In this document: piece by piece, positions 46,933 to 56,889 of the stretch
How the letters are laid out: each line of letters begins with the position of its first letter
Numbering within the stretch: position 1 is the first letter of the stretch
Source: Metabacillus kandeliae
GTDB taxonomy: Bacteria > Bacillota > Bacilli > Bacillales > Bacillaceae
Length of the DNA stretch: 64,000 bases
Assembly (NCBI RefSeq): GCF_021166585.1
Contig: NZ_JAJOZE010000001.1
Location: forward strand, 204,062-268,061
Direction: 5' to 3'
The notes under the pieces: model-generated
What the model saw: the letters and a program-made list of their open reading frames with translations, nothing else
The model's database searches: none
What the model was told of the DNA's origin: nothing
Translations under genes and position numbers: made by a program

Positions 46933-47885
46933 TGTCTGTTCTGTTTTTTGGCCAGCAGCAGCTTTGCTTTACCCGTATTGGCAAAGTGAAGCTTGACAAA
47001 CTGTCCTGCCGTTTGTTCTCCCTGTGCTGCCATGAGCTTTGCCGCAGCTTCATCGACCTTGCTTCCGGCTCCTTTTGGAAGAGGGAAACCGGCTTTTTTG
47101 GAGAGCTTATCAAACTCCTTTAAAAAGGCGTATCTGGCAATAATGGAGGCAGCCGCGACAGCAAGATGAACGCCCTCTGCCTTTGTGCTGAAATAGGTTT
47201 TTTCTTTTGTAAAAGCTTTTCCGCTTAAATGCCGGAAATAAATATCAGGTACCGCAAATTGGTCAATAAGAACAGCTTCCGGTTCTTCAGGTGAAATTTT
47301 TTCCTTCAGCTTTGTAATGGCCTGATTGTGCAGCAGTGCTTTCAATTTTCCTTGTGACATGCCCTTTGCCTGCATCACGTTGTACTTTTCATTAGGAAGA
47401 ATGAGAAGGCTGTAAGGAATCGTTTTGATCAAATCTTTGGCAATCGCGGTAATCTGTGAGTCTGTTAAATTTTTTGAGTCTTTTACTCCGAGCTCCTTAA
47501 GCAGCGGAAGGTTTTTTCTGCTGGCATAGGCTGCTGCAACAGTCATCGGGCCGAAGTAATCCCCTGTTCCGACTTCATCTGATCCGATGACAGACATTTC
47601 AGATATGGAAGGGGGCGGACTGAAAACAGCGGGGATTGCCGAACTTTTTTTATTAATGGGCTTGGTGTTCCCTCCGGTGCTGTCAGACTGCCACCTTCCG
47701 CTTTCTGTCTGGGCTCCTGCGCCTTGAAAAAGAACCTTGCCGGATTTATATGCCGTAATGGAGCAGTTTGCGGTCTTGGCTGCAAAGAGCGCCCCCTGAG
47801 GAAGCTTTTCGATCAGGGAATCCTTATAATGCAGCTTCATTTTCTGGATAGCTGCCGGCGTAGTTTGAATAACAGAATGCGACAT
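46929..47885 (-). CDS. rnhC: Ribonuclease HIII
   Basis: A 318-residue RNase HIII that cleaves RNA in RNA-DNA hybrids. The N-terminal TBP-like substrate-binding domain (about 1-85) precedes the type 2 RNase H core, which shows VIGSDEVGTGDYFGP (Asp-Glu metal pair), GVKDSKNLTD and VLIDQFAVP. The ATG on the complement at 47885 follows AGAAAGGAAG; a longer frame to 47915 lacks a site. Confidence 0.95.
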   Translation of the reverse strand: MSHSVIQTTPAAIQKMKLHYKDSLIEKLPQGALFAAKTANCSITAYKSGKVLFQGAGAQTESGRWQSDSTGGNTKPINKKSSAIPAVFSPPPSISEMSVIGSDEVGTGDYFGPMTVAAAYASRKNLPLLKELGVKDSKNLTDSQITAIAKDLIKTIPYSLLILPNEKYNVMQAKGMSQGKLKALLHNQAITKLKEKISPEEPEAVLIDQFAVPDIYFRHLSGKAFTKEKTYFSTKAEGVHLAVAAASIIARYAFLKEFDKLSKKAGFPLPKGAGSKVDEAAAKLMAAQGEQTAGQFVKLHFANTGKAKLLLAKKQNRQ

Positions 47886-48035
47886 ATTTTTCTTCCTTTC
47901 TAAACGGAACCGCACGCTTCATAAGCAGGTATGACCTGCTTTAAAGGCTTGCAAAGAAGGTTTCCGTCTTCTTTCCATTATGGAAAAGAACATGTTATGA
48001 TAAAGATTAGGATTTATATGAATGGAGGATACACG

Positions 48036-48293
48036 TTGTCAAATCGTCCTAAAACTAAAACTACAGTTGATATATATGGACAGCAATATTCGATCATCGG
48101 CACAGAAAGCACAAGCCACATCAGGCTGGTCGCTTCCATTGTTGATGACAAGATGCGGGAGATGAGCCAGCACAATCCTGCACTCGATATTAATAAACTC
48201 GCTGTATTGACAGCAGTTAATATGGTCCATGAATATTTAAAATTAAAAGATGATTACGAAAAGCTGGAAAAACAACTTCATGAAAAGGATTGA
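48036..48293 (+). CDS. zapA: Cell division protein ZapA
   Basis: An 85-residue ZapA that promotes FtsZ bundling at midcell. The N-terminal part shows [17 protein letters not shown], then [11 protein letters not shown], and the C-terminal part is a coiled coil. TTG 48036 has GGAGGA eight bases upstream and gives the B. subtilis length; an extended frame to 47931 is unsupported. Confidence 0.92.
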   Translation: MSNRPKTKTTVDIYGQQYSIIGTESTSHIRLVASIVDDKMREMSQHNPALDINKLAVLTAVNMVHEYLKLKDDYEKLEKQLHEKD

Positions 48294-48302
48294 ACTGTCA
48301 AA

Positions 48303-48860
48303 ATGCTTGATTTCATTCTAATCGTCCTGCTTGTGCTGGGTATTCTTGTCGGCCTCAAAAGAGGACTGATTCTTCAGGTTGTCCATCTGGCAGGCTTTGT
48401 GCTTGCATATATTGTAGCATATCACTTTTCTGCGGATCTTGCGCCTAATTTAAAGTGGATTCCCTATCCCAATTTAGGTGAAGGCTCAGGGATGGTTTCC
48501 TTCTTCAGCGGAATTCATGCGGAAGATGCCTACTACCGCGCCATTGCGTTTCTTATTCTTTTCTTCGGAACAAAAATACTTGCCAATATGCTGGGCTCCA
48601 TGCTGAACCTGGCAGCATCTATTCCCGTTCTTAAACAGATCAACAAACTGGCAGGAGGTATTTTCGGATTTGCAGAAGTGTATCTCGTTCTATTTATTCT
48701 GCTCTTCGCAGCAGGGCTTCTGCCGATGAACAATGTCCAGTCCGCTTTAAAGGATTCAGCGCTCACTGGAACAATTGTCAACCACACTCCAGTCCTTTCA
48801 GATAAAGTCAAAGAGCTATGGCTTCAGTACGGCAGCGGAAAAACGACAACTTCTCTTTAA
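48303..48860 (+). CDS. yshB: CvpA family membrane protein
   Basis: A 185-residue membrane protein with four hydrophobic segments (about 2-40, 62-85, 98-120, 125-150) and the CvpA-type start DFILIVLLVLGILVGLKRGL. CvpA was named for a role in colicin V production in E. coli; the Bacillus role is unknown. It follows zapA by 9 bases, so it is co-transcribed. The ribosome binding site is weak. Confidence 0.88.
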   Translation: MLDFILIVLLVLGILVGLKRGLILQVVHLAGFVLAYIVAYHFSADLAPNLKWIPYPNLGEGSGMVSFFSGIHAEDAYYRAIAFLILFFGTKILANMLGSMLNLAASIPVLKQINKLAGGIFGFAEVYLVLFILLFAAGLLPMNNVQSALKDSALTGTIVNHTPVLSDKVKELWLQYGSGKTTTSL

Positions 48861-48965
48861 CCCGGAGAAGTTTTTTCCTGTTACAGGCGCTGCGGCTTTT
48901 CATTAAATGAAAAAAAATGTATCATCTTTGGTAGAAAATTGTATGAATGGGCAGAGGTGAAGCAG

Positions 48966-50687
48966 ATGACGGTAAATAAAAAAGACGTGGTGAGATTGCT
49001 CGAAACAATCGCCATTTATATGGAATTAAAGGGTGAAAATCCATTTAAAATATCAGCTTTCAGAAAAGCAGCCAATGCGCTTGAGCAGGATGACAGAAGC
49101 CTTTCAGCCATCGAAGACTTTACGAAGCTTGGCGGCATCGGAAAAGGGACTGCAGCGGTCATACAAGAGTATTTGGATACTGGCCGGTCTGATGCCCTTG
49201 AGGCGCTTCAAAAAGAGGTGCCTGAAGGTCTGCTTCCGCTCTTAAAGCTTCCTGGCCTTGGCGGAAAGAAAATAGCCAAGCTTTATAAGGAGCTCGGTGT
49301 CGACAGCATGGAAGCGCTGAAGGAAGCCTGTTTGAAGCATCAGATTCAGGGGCTTCAGGGCTTTGGGAAAAAAACAGAAGAAAAAATTCTGGAAGCGATC
49401 GATGAATCCGGCACGAGGCCGGATAGGCTGCCTCTGGCCTTCATGCTGCCGATATCAGAAGAGATTGACAGCTTTTTAAAAAATGCGGAAGGAATCACCC
49501 GCTTCTCAAAAGCAGGAAGCCTGAGAAGAATGAGGGAAACAATCAAGGATCTGGACTATATTATTTCCTGTGAAAATCCCCAGGCAGTAAGGGAGCAGCT
49601 TCTGAAAATGCCGAAGCTGACAGATGTCATTGCAAGCGGGGATACGAAGGTATCTGTTCAGCTCGGCTATGATTTTGAAGTAAATGTTGATTTCAGGCTT
49701 GTGCAGGATGCAGAATTTGCCTCTGCCCTTCATCACTTTACAGGCTCTAAAGACCATAACGTCAAAATGCGGCAGCTTGCAAAAGAGCGCGGTGAAAAAA
49801 TTAGCGAATACGGCATCGAAAACCTGGAAACAGGCGAGGTCAAAACAGTAAGTGACGAAGCAGAGCTGTATGCTCACTTCGGGCTGCCATGGATTCCGCC
49901 TGAGCTCCGTGAAGATGGAACAGAAGTAGATAAAGCGGAAATGACGGACACTCTTATAAAATTAGAGGATATAAAAGGCGATCTTCATATGCACTCCACC
50001 TGGACTGACGGCGCCTTTACAATAGAAGAAATGGCGGAAGCCTGCAGGGCGAAAGGCTATCGTTATATGGCCATTACAGATCATTCAAAATATTTAAAGG
50101 TGGCAGGAGGCCTGACAGAGGAAAGGCTCCGGGCCCAGCGCGAGGAAGTGAACCGCCTGAACAGCAAGTACAGCAATTTTACTATTTTAGCCGGAGTTGA
50201 AATGGACATATTGCCAGACGGAACACTTGATTACGATGATCAGATGCTTGAAGAACTGGATTTTGTCATAGCGTCCATCCACTCCAGCTTTTCACAGCCG
50301 GAAGACGTGATTATGAGCAGGCTGAAAACAGCTCTTGAGAGCCATCATGTCGATCTGATCGCTCATCCGACAGGCCGCTTGATCGGGAAGAGGAAAGGGT
50401 ATGAGCCGGATGTCGATCTGCTGATAAAGCTTGCAAAGGAAACGAATACAGCTCTTGAGCTGAATGCCAATCCGAACAGGCTTGATTTAAGTGCGGAAAA
50501 TATCCGCAAAGCACAGGCAGCTGGAGTAAAGATTATGATTAATACGGATGCTCACAGCCTTGATATGCTTGAACACATGCCGATTGGCGTTTCTGCAGCC
50601 AAAAAAGGCTGGATTGAAAAAGAAAATGTAATAAATACATGGGAACTGGATGAACTAAGGCAGTTTTTAAACCGTCACTCTTCATAA
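48966..50687 (+). CDS. polX: Family X DNA polymerase/3'-5' exonuclease PolX
   Basis: A 573-residue repair polymerase. The N-terminal half is family X: the helix-hairpin-helix regions [12 protein letters not shown] and [12 protein letters not shown], then the nucleotidyltransferase site [19 protein letters not shown]. The C-terminal half is a PHP phosphoesterase with [27 protein letters not shown] and [10 protein letters not shown], giving manganese-dependent exonuclease activity. ATG 48966 follows AGAGGTGA. The gene is next to mutS2, a repair/recombination pairing shared with B. subtilis. Confidence 0.94.
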   Translation: MTVNKKDVVRLLETIAIYMELKGENPFKISAFRKAANALEQDDRSLSAIEDFTKLGGIGKGTAAVIQEYLDTGRSDALEALQKEVPEGLLPLLKLPGLGGKKIAKLYKELGVDSMEALKEACLKHQIQGLQGFGKKTEEKILEAIDESGTRPDRLPLAFMLPISEEIDSFLKNAEGITRFSKAGSLRRMRETIKDLDYIISCENPQAVREQLLKMPKLTDVIASGDTKVSVQLGYDFEVNVDFRLVQDAEFASALHHFTGSKDHNVKMRQLAKERGEKISEYGIENLETGEVKTVSDEAELYAHFGLPWIPPELREDGTEVDKAEMTDTLIKLEDIKGDLHMHSTWTDGAFTIEEMAEACRAKGYRYMAITDHSKYLKVAGGLTEERLRAQREEVNRLNSKYSNFTILAGVEMDILPDGTLDYDDQMLEELDFVIASIHSSFSQPEDVIMSRLKTALESHHVDLIAHPTGRLIGKRKGYEPDVDLLIKLAKETNTALELNANPNRLDLSAENIRKAQAAGVKIMINTDAHSLDMLEHMPIGVSAAKKGWIEKENVINTWELDELRQFLNRHSS

Positions 50688-50710
50688 TATTCCCTTGGGA
50701 GGAACCCATA

Positions 50711-53071
50711 TTGCAGCAAAGAGTATTAAACGTTCTGGAGTTTGATAAAGTAAGAGAACATCTGATGAAGCATGCTGCCTCATCCCTTGGCAGGGAGAAA
50801 GCAGCAGCGCTTATTCCTTCTGTCTCTCTTGAAGAAGCAAAAAGATGGCAGGATGACACAGATGAAGCAGCGAAAGTGATCAGACTGAAGGGGAACGCCC
50901 CATTCGGCGGTTTGACGGATATCAGGACAAGCCTGAAGCGATCCAAAATCGGCGGCATGCTGAGCGCTTCTGAATTGATTGAAATAGCTGGAACCATTTA
51001 TGCAGGCAGGCAAATCAAGCATTTTATTGAAGATATGATTGAAAACGGCATCGAGCTGCGGAATCTTGGAGAGCGGGCGGAGCAGCTTGTTCCTTTGACA
51101 GACCTTGAGAAACGGATTAAGCAATGCATTGATGACAATGGAGAAATCCTGGACCATGCAAGTGATGCACTGCGAGGAATCAGGCAGCAGAAAAGAGCAA
51201 CAGAAGCAAAAGTGCGCGATAAGCTGGAATCCATGATCAGATCCTCTTCAGCTCAAACCATGCTTTCTGATGCCATCATAACAATTCGAAACGACCGGTT
51301 CGTTCTGCCTGTCAAGCAGGAATACCGTTCAGCTTACGGGGGGATAGTGCATGACCAGTCTTCTTCAGGTGCAACTCTTTTTGTTGAACCTCAGGCTGTA
51401 GTTGAACTGAACAATGCTGTTCAGCAGGCGAGGGTCAGAGAGAAAATGGAGATTGAGAAAATTCTGCGCGAGCTGTCTGAGCAAACGGCTGAATCAGCTG
51501 ATGCTATCTTAGCCAATGTTGACATACTGGCAGACTTGGATTTTATTTTTATGAAGGCACGCTATGCGAAGGAAATCAAGGCATCAAGGCCTGAGCTGAA
51601 TGATGCCGGGGTTATTCGCCTGTTTAAAGCACGGCACCCGCTGCTGCCTGAGGATCAGGTTGTGGCGAATGATATAGCGATTGGCGAGGATTATACAACG
51701 ATTGTGATTACCGGGCCAAATACCGGCGGTAAAACCGTTACGCTGAAAACAGTCGGAATCTTTACATTGATGGCGCAGGCGGGGCTGCAAATACCAGCCT
51801 ATGACGGCTCAGAGCTTGCCGTCTTCCAATCCGTTTATGCCGATATAGGTGATGAGCAGTCCATTGAACAGAGCTTGAGTACATTTTCATCCCATATGGT
51901 GAACATCGTGGATATTTTGAAAAAAGCCGATGACCAAAGCCTTGTCCTGTTTGACGAGCTTGGTGCGGGAACAGATCCGCAGGAGGGCGCAGCACTGGCC
52001 ATATCCATCCTGGATGAAGTGTATGGAAGGGGAGCGCGGGTGATCGCCACAACTCATTACCCGGAACTGAAGGCGTACGGCTATAACAGGGATGGCGTGA
52101 CGAATGCGAGTGTGGAATTTGATATTGAAACTCTCAGCCCGACCTACAGGCTCCTGATCGGCATTCCTGGACGAAGCAATGCATTTGAAATCTCAAAAAG
52201 GCTCGGCCTTGCTGATTATGTCATTCGATCTGCGAAAAGCCAGATGACTTCAGAAAGCAATGAAGTGGACAGAATGATTTCAGCTCTTGAAGACAGCAAA
52301 AAGCAGGCAGAGGCTGAAAGGGCAGAAGCGGAATCTATTAGAAAAGAAGCAGAGCAGCTTCATAAAGATCTGCAGCAGCAGATCCTCCAGTTTAACGATG
52401 AGCGGGATAAGCTGTTCGAAAAAGCGGAAAAGCAGGCGGAAGAAAGATTGGCAGCTGCCAGAGAAGAAGCAGAGGGCGTTATCCGGGAACTTCGGAGAAT
52501 GAGCAAGGAGCAGCATGCTTCTGTAAAAGAACATGAACTTATTAATGCCAGAAAACGGCTCGAAGAAGCCCAGCCTGTGTTTCAAAAATCCAAAAAAGCT
52601 CCAGCTAAAAAGGCGGAGCAGCACGCTCTTCATGCTGGAGATGAAGTAAAGGTCACAAGCTTTAACCAAAAAGGCCATCTTGTGGAAAAAACCGGTGACG
52701 GAGAATGGCTTGTGCAGATTGGCATTATGAAAATGAAAGTAAAAGAAAGCGATCTCCAATATACAGGGGCAGCACCAAAAGAAAAAGAACGGAAGCCGCT
52801 TGCAACTGTCAAGGGACGGGATTACCACGTTTCTCTTGAGCTTGATCTGCGGGGCGAACGGTATGAAAACGCCTTGATGAAAGTAGAGAAATACCTGGAT
52901 GATGCGGTATTGGCAGGCTATCCGCGCGTTTCCATTATTCATGGAAAAGGAACCGGGGCTCTGAGAAAAGGCGTCCAGGAATATGTGAAAAATCATCGCA
53001 GTGTAAAAAATGCAAGATTTGGCGAAGCAGGAGAAGGCGGATCAGGCATTACCGTTGTTGAATTAAAATAA
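50711..53071 (+). CDS. mutS2: Endonuclease MutS2
   Basis: A 786-residue MutS2. It lacks the mismatch-recognition domains of MutS. It has the core/clamp helices (about 1-310), the ATPase with Walker [14 protein letters not shown] and Walker [14 protein letters not shown], a long coiled coil (about 520-620), a KOW-like segment, and the Smr nuclease domain at the end ([33 protein letters not shown]). MutS2 acts in recombination control and, in B. subtilis, in ribosome rescue by splitting stalled ribosomes. TTG start with GGGAGGAA upstream. Confidence 0.96.
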   Translation: MQQRVLNVLEFDKVREHLMKHAASSLGREKAAALIPSVSLEEAKRWQDDTDEAAKVIRLKGNAPFGGLTDIRTSLKRSKIGGMLSASELIEIAGTIYAGRQIKHFIEDMIENGIELRNLGERAEQLVPLTDLEKRIKQCIDDNGEILDHASDALRGIRQQKRATEAKVRDKLESMIRSSSAQTMLSDAIITIRNDRFVLPVKQEYRSAYGGIVHDQSSSGATLFVEPQAVVELNNAVQQARVREKMEIEKILRELSEQTAESADAILANVDILADLDFIFMKARYAKEIKASRPELNDAGVIRLFKARHPLLPEDQVVANDIAIGEDYTTIVITGPNTGGKTVTLKTVGIFTLMAQAGLQIPAYDGSELAVFQSVYADIGDEQSIEQSLSTFSSHMVNIVDILKKADDQSLVLFDELGAGTDPQEGAALAISILDEVYGRGARVIATTHYPELKAYGYNRDGVTNASVEFDIETLSPTYRLLIGIPGRSNAFEISKRLGLADYVIRSAKSQMTSESNEVDRMISALEDSKKQAEAERAEAESIRKEAEQLHKDLQQQILQFNDERDKLFEKAEKQAEERLAAAREEAEGVIRELRRMSKEQHASVKEHELINARKRLEEAQPVFQKSKKAPAKKAEQHALHAGDEVKVTSFNQKGHLVEKTGDGEWLVQIGIMKMKVKESDLQYTGAAPKEKERKPLATVKGRDYHVSLELDLRGERYENALMKVEKYLDDAVLAGYPRVSIIHGKGTGALRKGVQEYVKNHRSVKNARFGEAGEGGSGITVVELK

Positions 53072-53113
53072 AGACTTGGCCTGATCTGGCTAAGACGGCA
53101 GGGGAGCAAAGGG

Positions 53114-53197
53114 ATGGAAACACTTGCAAAGGTTTTGCTTTGGGTATGCGGAAGTTTTCTTTTAGTGGGTATTATTTACTGGATCTTTTTTTCTTAA
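53114..53197 (+). CDS. 27-residue single-pass membrane microprotein
   Basis: An ATG at 53114, preceded by GGGGAG seven bases upstream, opens a 27-codon frame ending at TAA 53195-53197. The product starts METLAK and is then almost wholly hydrophobic (about residues 7-26), consistent with one membrane helix. It lies 42 bases after mutS2 and before a terminator, so it would be the last gene of the polX-mutS2 unit. It matches no family I can name; conservation is untested. Confidence 0.6.
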   Translation: METLAKVLLWVCGSFLLVGIIYWIFFS

Positions 53198-53310
53198 AAG
53201 TCATCTAGTCTCATAGTCGCGTTATTCAGCAGTAAGCAGCAATGCTTGGAAAAAACGTTATTTAACAATTGATTGAGACAGAAACAGGCTAACATTGCAT
53301 ATGGATATAA

Positions 53311-53343
53311 AAAGGCTGGCAATTATACGCCAGTCTTTTTTCA
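53311..53343 (+). terminator. Intrinsic terminator before lcfA
   Basis: AAGGCTGGC (53312-53320) pairs with GCCAGTCTT (53329-53337), then TTTTT. Confidence 0.88.
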
Positions 53344-53434
53344 CACTGTTTAAATTCTAAATATAGGAATATTTCAGAATATATTGTTATAATAAAGGGA
53401 GAAAAAGAGACAAAAGCAGACAAGGGGGATTGGG

Positions 53435-55123
53435 ATGACAGTAAAAAGACCTTGGCTATCGCACTATCCAGATGAATTGCCGAAAGATATAGAGATTGAC
53501 AGAAAAGCGCTGCAGGACTATCTGGAAAGCTCAGCAGAGGAGTTTCCTGAAAAGCATGCAGTGGATTTTTTAGGAAAAAAACTTACGTTTAAGGAGATTT
53601 ACCGCCAATCGTTAAAGCTTGCCGGCTACCTGCAGGAGCTCGGGCTTGAAAAAGGTGACAGGGCCGCGATCATGCTGCCGAACTGCCCTCAGGCTGTTAT
53701 AGCCTATTACGGCATTTTGTTTGCGGGAGGAATTGTGGTTCAGACCAATCCTCTTTACACAGAAAGGGAACTGGAATATCAATTGAAGGACAGCGGGTCC
53801 TTGTTCATCATAACGCTTGATATGCTGTATCCCCGGGTCTCTAAAGTGAAAGCGCTAACAAGTTTGAAGCATGTGATTGTAACCGGGATAAAGGACTACC
53901 TGCCATTTCCAAAAAATATTCTGTATCCGTTTGTTCAGAGAAAAGATAATAAAGTTGTTCTGAAATTGAATCATGGCGGCAATACCCATTTATTCAGCAC
54001 GATTATGAGAACAGCGAAAGCTGAAGCAAAAAGATATCCGGTCGACCCAGCTGAAGATATTGCGCTGTTGCAATACACAGGCGGAACGACCGGTTTTCCA
54101 AAAGGCGTCATGCTCACACATGAAAATCTTGTTTCCAACACTCAAATGTGCAGCTCCTGGATGTACCGCTGCAAAAGGGGTGAAGAAACCGTGCTCGGCG
54201 TTCTGCCGTTTTTCCATGTATACGGAATGACAGCCGTGATGAATCTGTCCATTATGCAGGGGTTCAAAATGGTCCTCTTGCCAAGATTTCAGGCACTTGA
54301 TACGCTGAAAGCCATAGATAAGCTGAAGCCGACTCTTTTCCCAGGTGCGCCAACTATCTACATTGCTCTCTTGAACCATCCCGATTTGAATAAGTATGAC
54401 ATTTCTTCAGTAAAATCGTGCATCAGCGGCTCTGCACCGCTTCCGGCCGAAGTTCAGGAGCAGTTCGAAAGGGCAACAGGAGGGAAGCTTGTAGAGGGCT
54501 ACGGTCTTTCTGAAGCATCGCCTGTCACCCATGCCAATTTCTTATGGGAAAAGCGGAAAAAAGGAAGCATAGGTGTTCCATGGCCGAACACAGATGCCGC
54601 CATCTTTTCAATGGAAACGGGGCAGGAAGCTGAACTGCATGAGCTTGGCGAACTCGCTGTAAAAGGGCCGCAGGTAATGAAAGGCTACTGGAACAGACCG
54701 GAGGAAACAGAGGCGGTTCTGAAGGACGGGTGGCTATTCACAGGAGACATAGGCTATATGGATGAAGAAGGCTATTTTTACATCGCTGACCGTAAAAAGG
54801 ATATGATTATTGCAGGCGGATTTAATATTTATCCGCGTGAAGTAGAAGAAGTCCTTTATGAACATGAAAGTATACAGGAAGCTGTTGTAGCAGGAGTTCC
54901 TGATCCATATCGGGGAGAAACGGTCAAAGCTTACATTGTTTTAAAAGAGGGAATGACTGCAGGAGAAGAAGAACTGAATGCCTTTGCCAGAAAGCATCTT
55001 GCAGCTTATAAAGTGCCGAGAATATATGAATTTCGTGAAGAGCTGCCGAAAACAGCTGTCGGCAAGATTCTGAGAAGAGCGCTTGTAGAAGAAGAAAAAG
55101 AAAGGTTAAAGGATGCCAACTAA
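53435..55123 (+). CDS. lcfA: Long-chain fatty acid-CoA ligase
   Basis: A 562-residue adenylate-forming enzyme that activates fatty acids to acyl-CoA for beta-oxidation. It shows YTGGTTGFPKGVMLTH (P-loop), EGYGLSEASPV, WLFTGDIGYMDEEGYF, DRKKDMIIAGGFNIYP and the catalytic Lys in LPKTAVGKILRR. AAGGGGG precedes the ATG. A TATAAT at 53388-53393 suggests its own promoter. fadR, fadB, etfB and etfA follow in the B. subtilis order. No FadR box was found in front of this gene. Confidence 0.95.
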   Translation: MTVKRPWLSHYPDELPKDIEIDRKALQDYLESSAEEFPEKHAVDFLGKKLTFKEIYRQSLKLAGYLQELGLEKGDRAAIMLPNCPQAVIAYYGILFAGGIVVQTNPLYTERELEYQLKDSGSLFIITLDMLYPRVSKVKALTSLKHVIVTGIKDYLPFPKNILYPFVQRKDNKVVLKLNHGGNTHLFSTIMRTAKAEAKRYPVDPAEDIALLQYTGGTTGFPKGVMLTHENLVSNTQMCSSWMYRCKRGEETVLGVLPFFHVYGMTAVMNLSIMQGFKMVLLPRFQALDTLKAIDKLKPTLFPGAPTIYIALLNHPDLNKYDISSVKSCISGSAPLPAEVQEQFERATGGKLVEGYGLSEASPVTHANFLWEKRKKGSIGVPWPNTDAAIFSMETGQEAELHELGELAVKGPQVMKGYWNRPEETEAVLKDGWLFTGDIGYMDEEGYFYIADRKKDMIIAGGFNIYPREVEEVLYEHESIQEAVVAGVPDPYRGETVKAYIVLKEGMTAGEEELNAFARKHLAAYKVPRIYEFREELPKTAVGKILRRALVEEEKERLKDAN

Positions 55124-55128
55124 TCTGT

Positions 55129-55155
55129 CAGCGCCGTTTACGGGCGGCGCTTTAA
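55129..55155 (+). terminator. Hairpin between lcfA and fadR
   Basis: AGCGCCG (55130-55136) with CGGCGCT (55145-55151), followed only by TTTAAC; probably a weak terminator. Confidence 0.6.
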
Positions 55156-55167
55156 CACGTTTTTTGC

Positions 55168-55221
55168 TTGACATGGGAAACGGAACATTTTATGATTAGA
55201 TTATGAATGATTATTCATTCA
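55168..55221 (+). promoter_or_regulatory. fadR promoter and FadR operator
   Basis: TTGACA (55168-55173), 17-bp spacer and TATGAT (55191-55196) form a strong promoter. Just downstream, TGAATGATTATTCATTCA (55204-55221) has perfect 7-bp arms (TGAATGA/TCATTCA) and fits the B. subtilis FadR box TGAATGAMTAVTCATTCA closely. The operator covers the start site, so FadR would block its own operon until long-chain acyl-CoA releases it. Confidence 0.9.
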
Positions 55222-55246
55222 TTTTTTGTAAGGAGAAGATCAGCCA

Positions 55247-55834
55247 TTGAAACAAAATAAACCGAAGTATAAGCAGATTATTGATGCAGCTGTCATAGTC
55301 ATCGCAGAAAACGGCTATCATCAGGCACAGGTCTCAAAAATTGCCAAACAGGCAGGAGTGGCTGACGGCACCATCTATCTTTATTTTAAAAACAAAGAAG
55401 ATATCCTGATCTCTGTGTTCAGAGAGAAAATGGGCGTCCTGATTGAAAAAATTGAAGCAGAGACAGCAGGAAAGCAGACAGCGGCAGAGAAGTTATACGT
55501 GCTGGTGGAAAAACATTTCACCCTTCTATCAGAAGATCATCGCCTCGCCATCGTCACACAGCTTGAGCTGCGCCAATCCATAGCTGAATTGCGCCAGCGC
55601 ATCAATGATGTTTTAAAAGGCTATTTAAATGTATTGGACGAGATTATCAGCATGGGCAGAAGCTCAGGAGAGTTCAGGCCTGATCTGGACCTGCGCCTTG
55701 CCAGGCAGATGATTTTCGGAACAATAGATGAAACCGTTACCTCCTGGGTAATGAATGAGCAAAAATATGATTTGCCTTCTTTGGCCGGCAAAGTGCATGA
55801 GCTGCTCGTGCACGGCTGCGGAAAAGCTTCATAG
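55247..55834 (+). CDS. fadR: TetR family repressor of fatty acid degradation FadR
   Basis: A 195-residue TetR-type repressor. The N-terminal helix-turn-helix is clear (QIIDAAVIVIAENGYHQAQ, VSKIAKQAGVADGTIYLYFKNKEDIL), and the C-terminal ligand domain is typical of the Bacillus FadR that binds acyl-CoA. TTG 55247 with AAGGAGAAG upstream. It is the first gene behind its own operator and is followed by fadB, etfB and etfA. Confidence 0.94.
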   Translation: MKQNKPKYKQIIDAAVIVIAENGYHQAQVSKIAKQAGVADGTIYLYFKNKEDILISVFREKMGVLIEKIEAETAGKQTAAEKLYVLVEKHFTLLSEDHRLAIVTQLELRQSIAELRQRINDVLKGYLNVLDEIISMGRSSGEFRPDLDLRLARQMIFGTIDETVTSWVMNEQKYDLPSLAGKVHELLVHGCGKAS

Positions 55835-55894
55835 CTTTTCCGCTGTCAGCCGCCTGGGATATATAGATAATATACAAGCAAGGGAGAGCTGACG

Positions 55895-56668
55895 ATGGGT
55901 GTTCTGACTGTAAAAAAGGAAAACTTTATCGCCGTTGTAACGCTGGAGAATCCTCCTGCCAACGCTTTGGCGAACAAAGTTTTGAAAGAGCTTACAAGCC
56001 TTCTTGACGAACTGGAAAATGATAAAGAAACCCGCGTTATTCTTCTTAAGGGAGAAGGCCGGTTCTTTTCAGCAGGAGCCGATATTAAAGAATTTACACA
56101 GGTTGAAAATACAGGCGGTTTTTCTGACCTTTCTGTATACGGCCAGAAAGTATTTGAGAGAATGGAAGGCTTTCCTAAACCAGTAATTGCCGCTATCCAC
56201 GGGGCAGCACTCGGCGGGGGACTGGAGCTTGCGATGAGCTGCCATATCCGCCTCGTAACAGAAACAGCGAAGCTTGGCCTGCCTGAGCTTCAGCTCGGAA
56301 TTATTCCAGGCTTTGGAGGCTCTCAGCGCCTTCCGGATCTTGTCGGAAAGGCAAAAGCTTTTGAAATGATGGCAACCAGCGAGCCGATCACAGGAAAAGA
56401 AGCAGCTGCGCTTGGCTTGGCCAATGCCGCTTACCCTGAGGAGGAACTGTTTGCCAAAGCAGAAGAGCTCGCTGGCAAAATTGCGAAAAAGAGCCCGGCC
56501 TCCATCAAGGCTGTAATTGATCTGCTTCAGTTCCGAAAAAACAGAACGTTCCAGGAATCTATTGAGGAAGAAGCGGAGCAGTTCGGCAAAATTTTCGGAA
56601 CAAACGACGCGAAAGAAGGCATCCAGGCTTTTATCGAAAAGCGGGAGCCTGATTTTAAAGGGGAATAG
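55895..56668 (+). CDS. fadB: Enoyl-CoA hydratase
   Basis: A 257-residue crotonase. It shows the oxyanion-hole segments FFSAGADIKEFTQ and AALGGGLELAMSCHIRL, and the catalytic Glu region ELQLGIIPGFGGSQRLP. It hydrates trans-2-enoyl-CoA in beta-oxidation. AAGGGAGAG precedes the ATG. Same operon as fadR. The gap to etfB is filled by repeat elements. Confidence 0.93.
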   Translation: MGVLTVKKENFIAVVTLENPPANALANKVLKELTSLLDELENDKETRVILLKGEGRFFSAGADIKEFTQVENTGGFSDLSVYGQKVFERMEGFPKPVIAAIHGAALGGGLELAMSCHIRLVTETAKLGLPELQLGIIPGFGGSQRLPDLVGKAKAFEMMATSEPITGKEAAALGLANAAYPEEELFAKAEELAGKIAKKSPASIKAVIDLLQFRKNRTFQESIEEEAEQFGKIFGTNDAKEGIQAFIEKREPDFKGE

Positions 56669-56683
56669 GTTATTGATTGCCAT

Positions 56684-56731
56684 GGCCAGCTCCACCACTT
56701 TTAGGGGCTGAACGAGCCGCTTCCGCTTTTC
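56684..56731. repeat. Internally deleted copy of the ~125-bp dispersed repeat
   Basis: Begins GGCCAGCTCCA and jumps to GGGGCTGAACGAGCCGCTTC and GCTTTTC: the two ends of the element without its centre. It lies immediately before copy B. Confidence 0.7.
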
Positions 56732-56734
56732 AGG

Positions 56735-56857
56735 TTGTCCAGCTCCAGCGGTTAGCCCGATCTGAGTCGCTTCAGAAAATCCCAAAAAGTCAAAACCGGA
56801 CTTTTCAGGATTTTCCTCCAGCGCTTGTCGGGGCTGAACGAGCGGCCTCCGCATTTC
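56735..56857. repeat. Dispersed ~125-bp repeat, copy B
   Basis: Near-identical in layout to 17712-17837. The central inverted repeat has 17-base arms (56775-56791 and 56799-56815) with three mismatches around a seven-base loop. It sits inside the fadR-fadB-etfB-etfA cluster, in the 221-bp gap between fadB and etfB, so operon mRNA would carry this structure. Confidence 0.85.
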
Positions 56858-56889
56858 ATTAAATGTCTTAACTAAACAGGGGGATAAAC

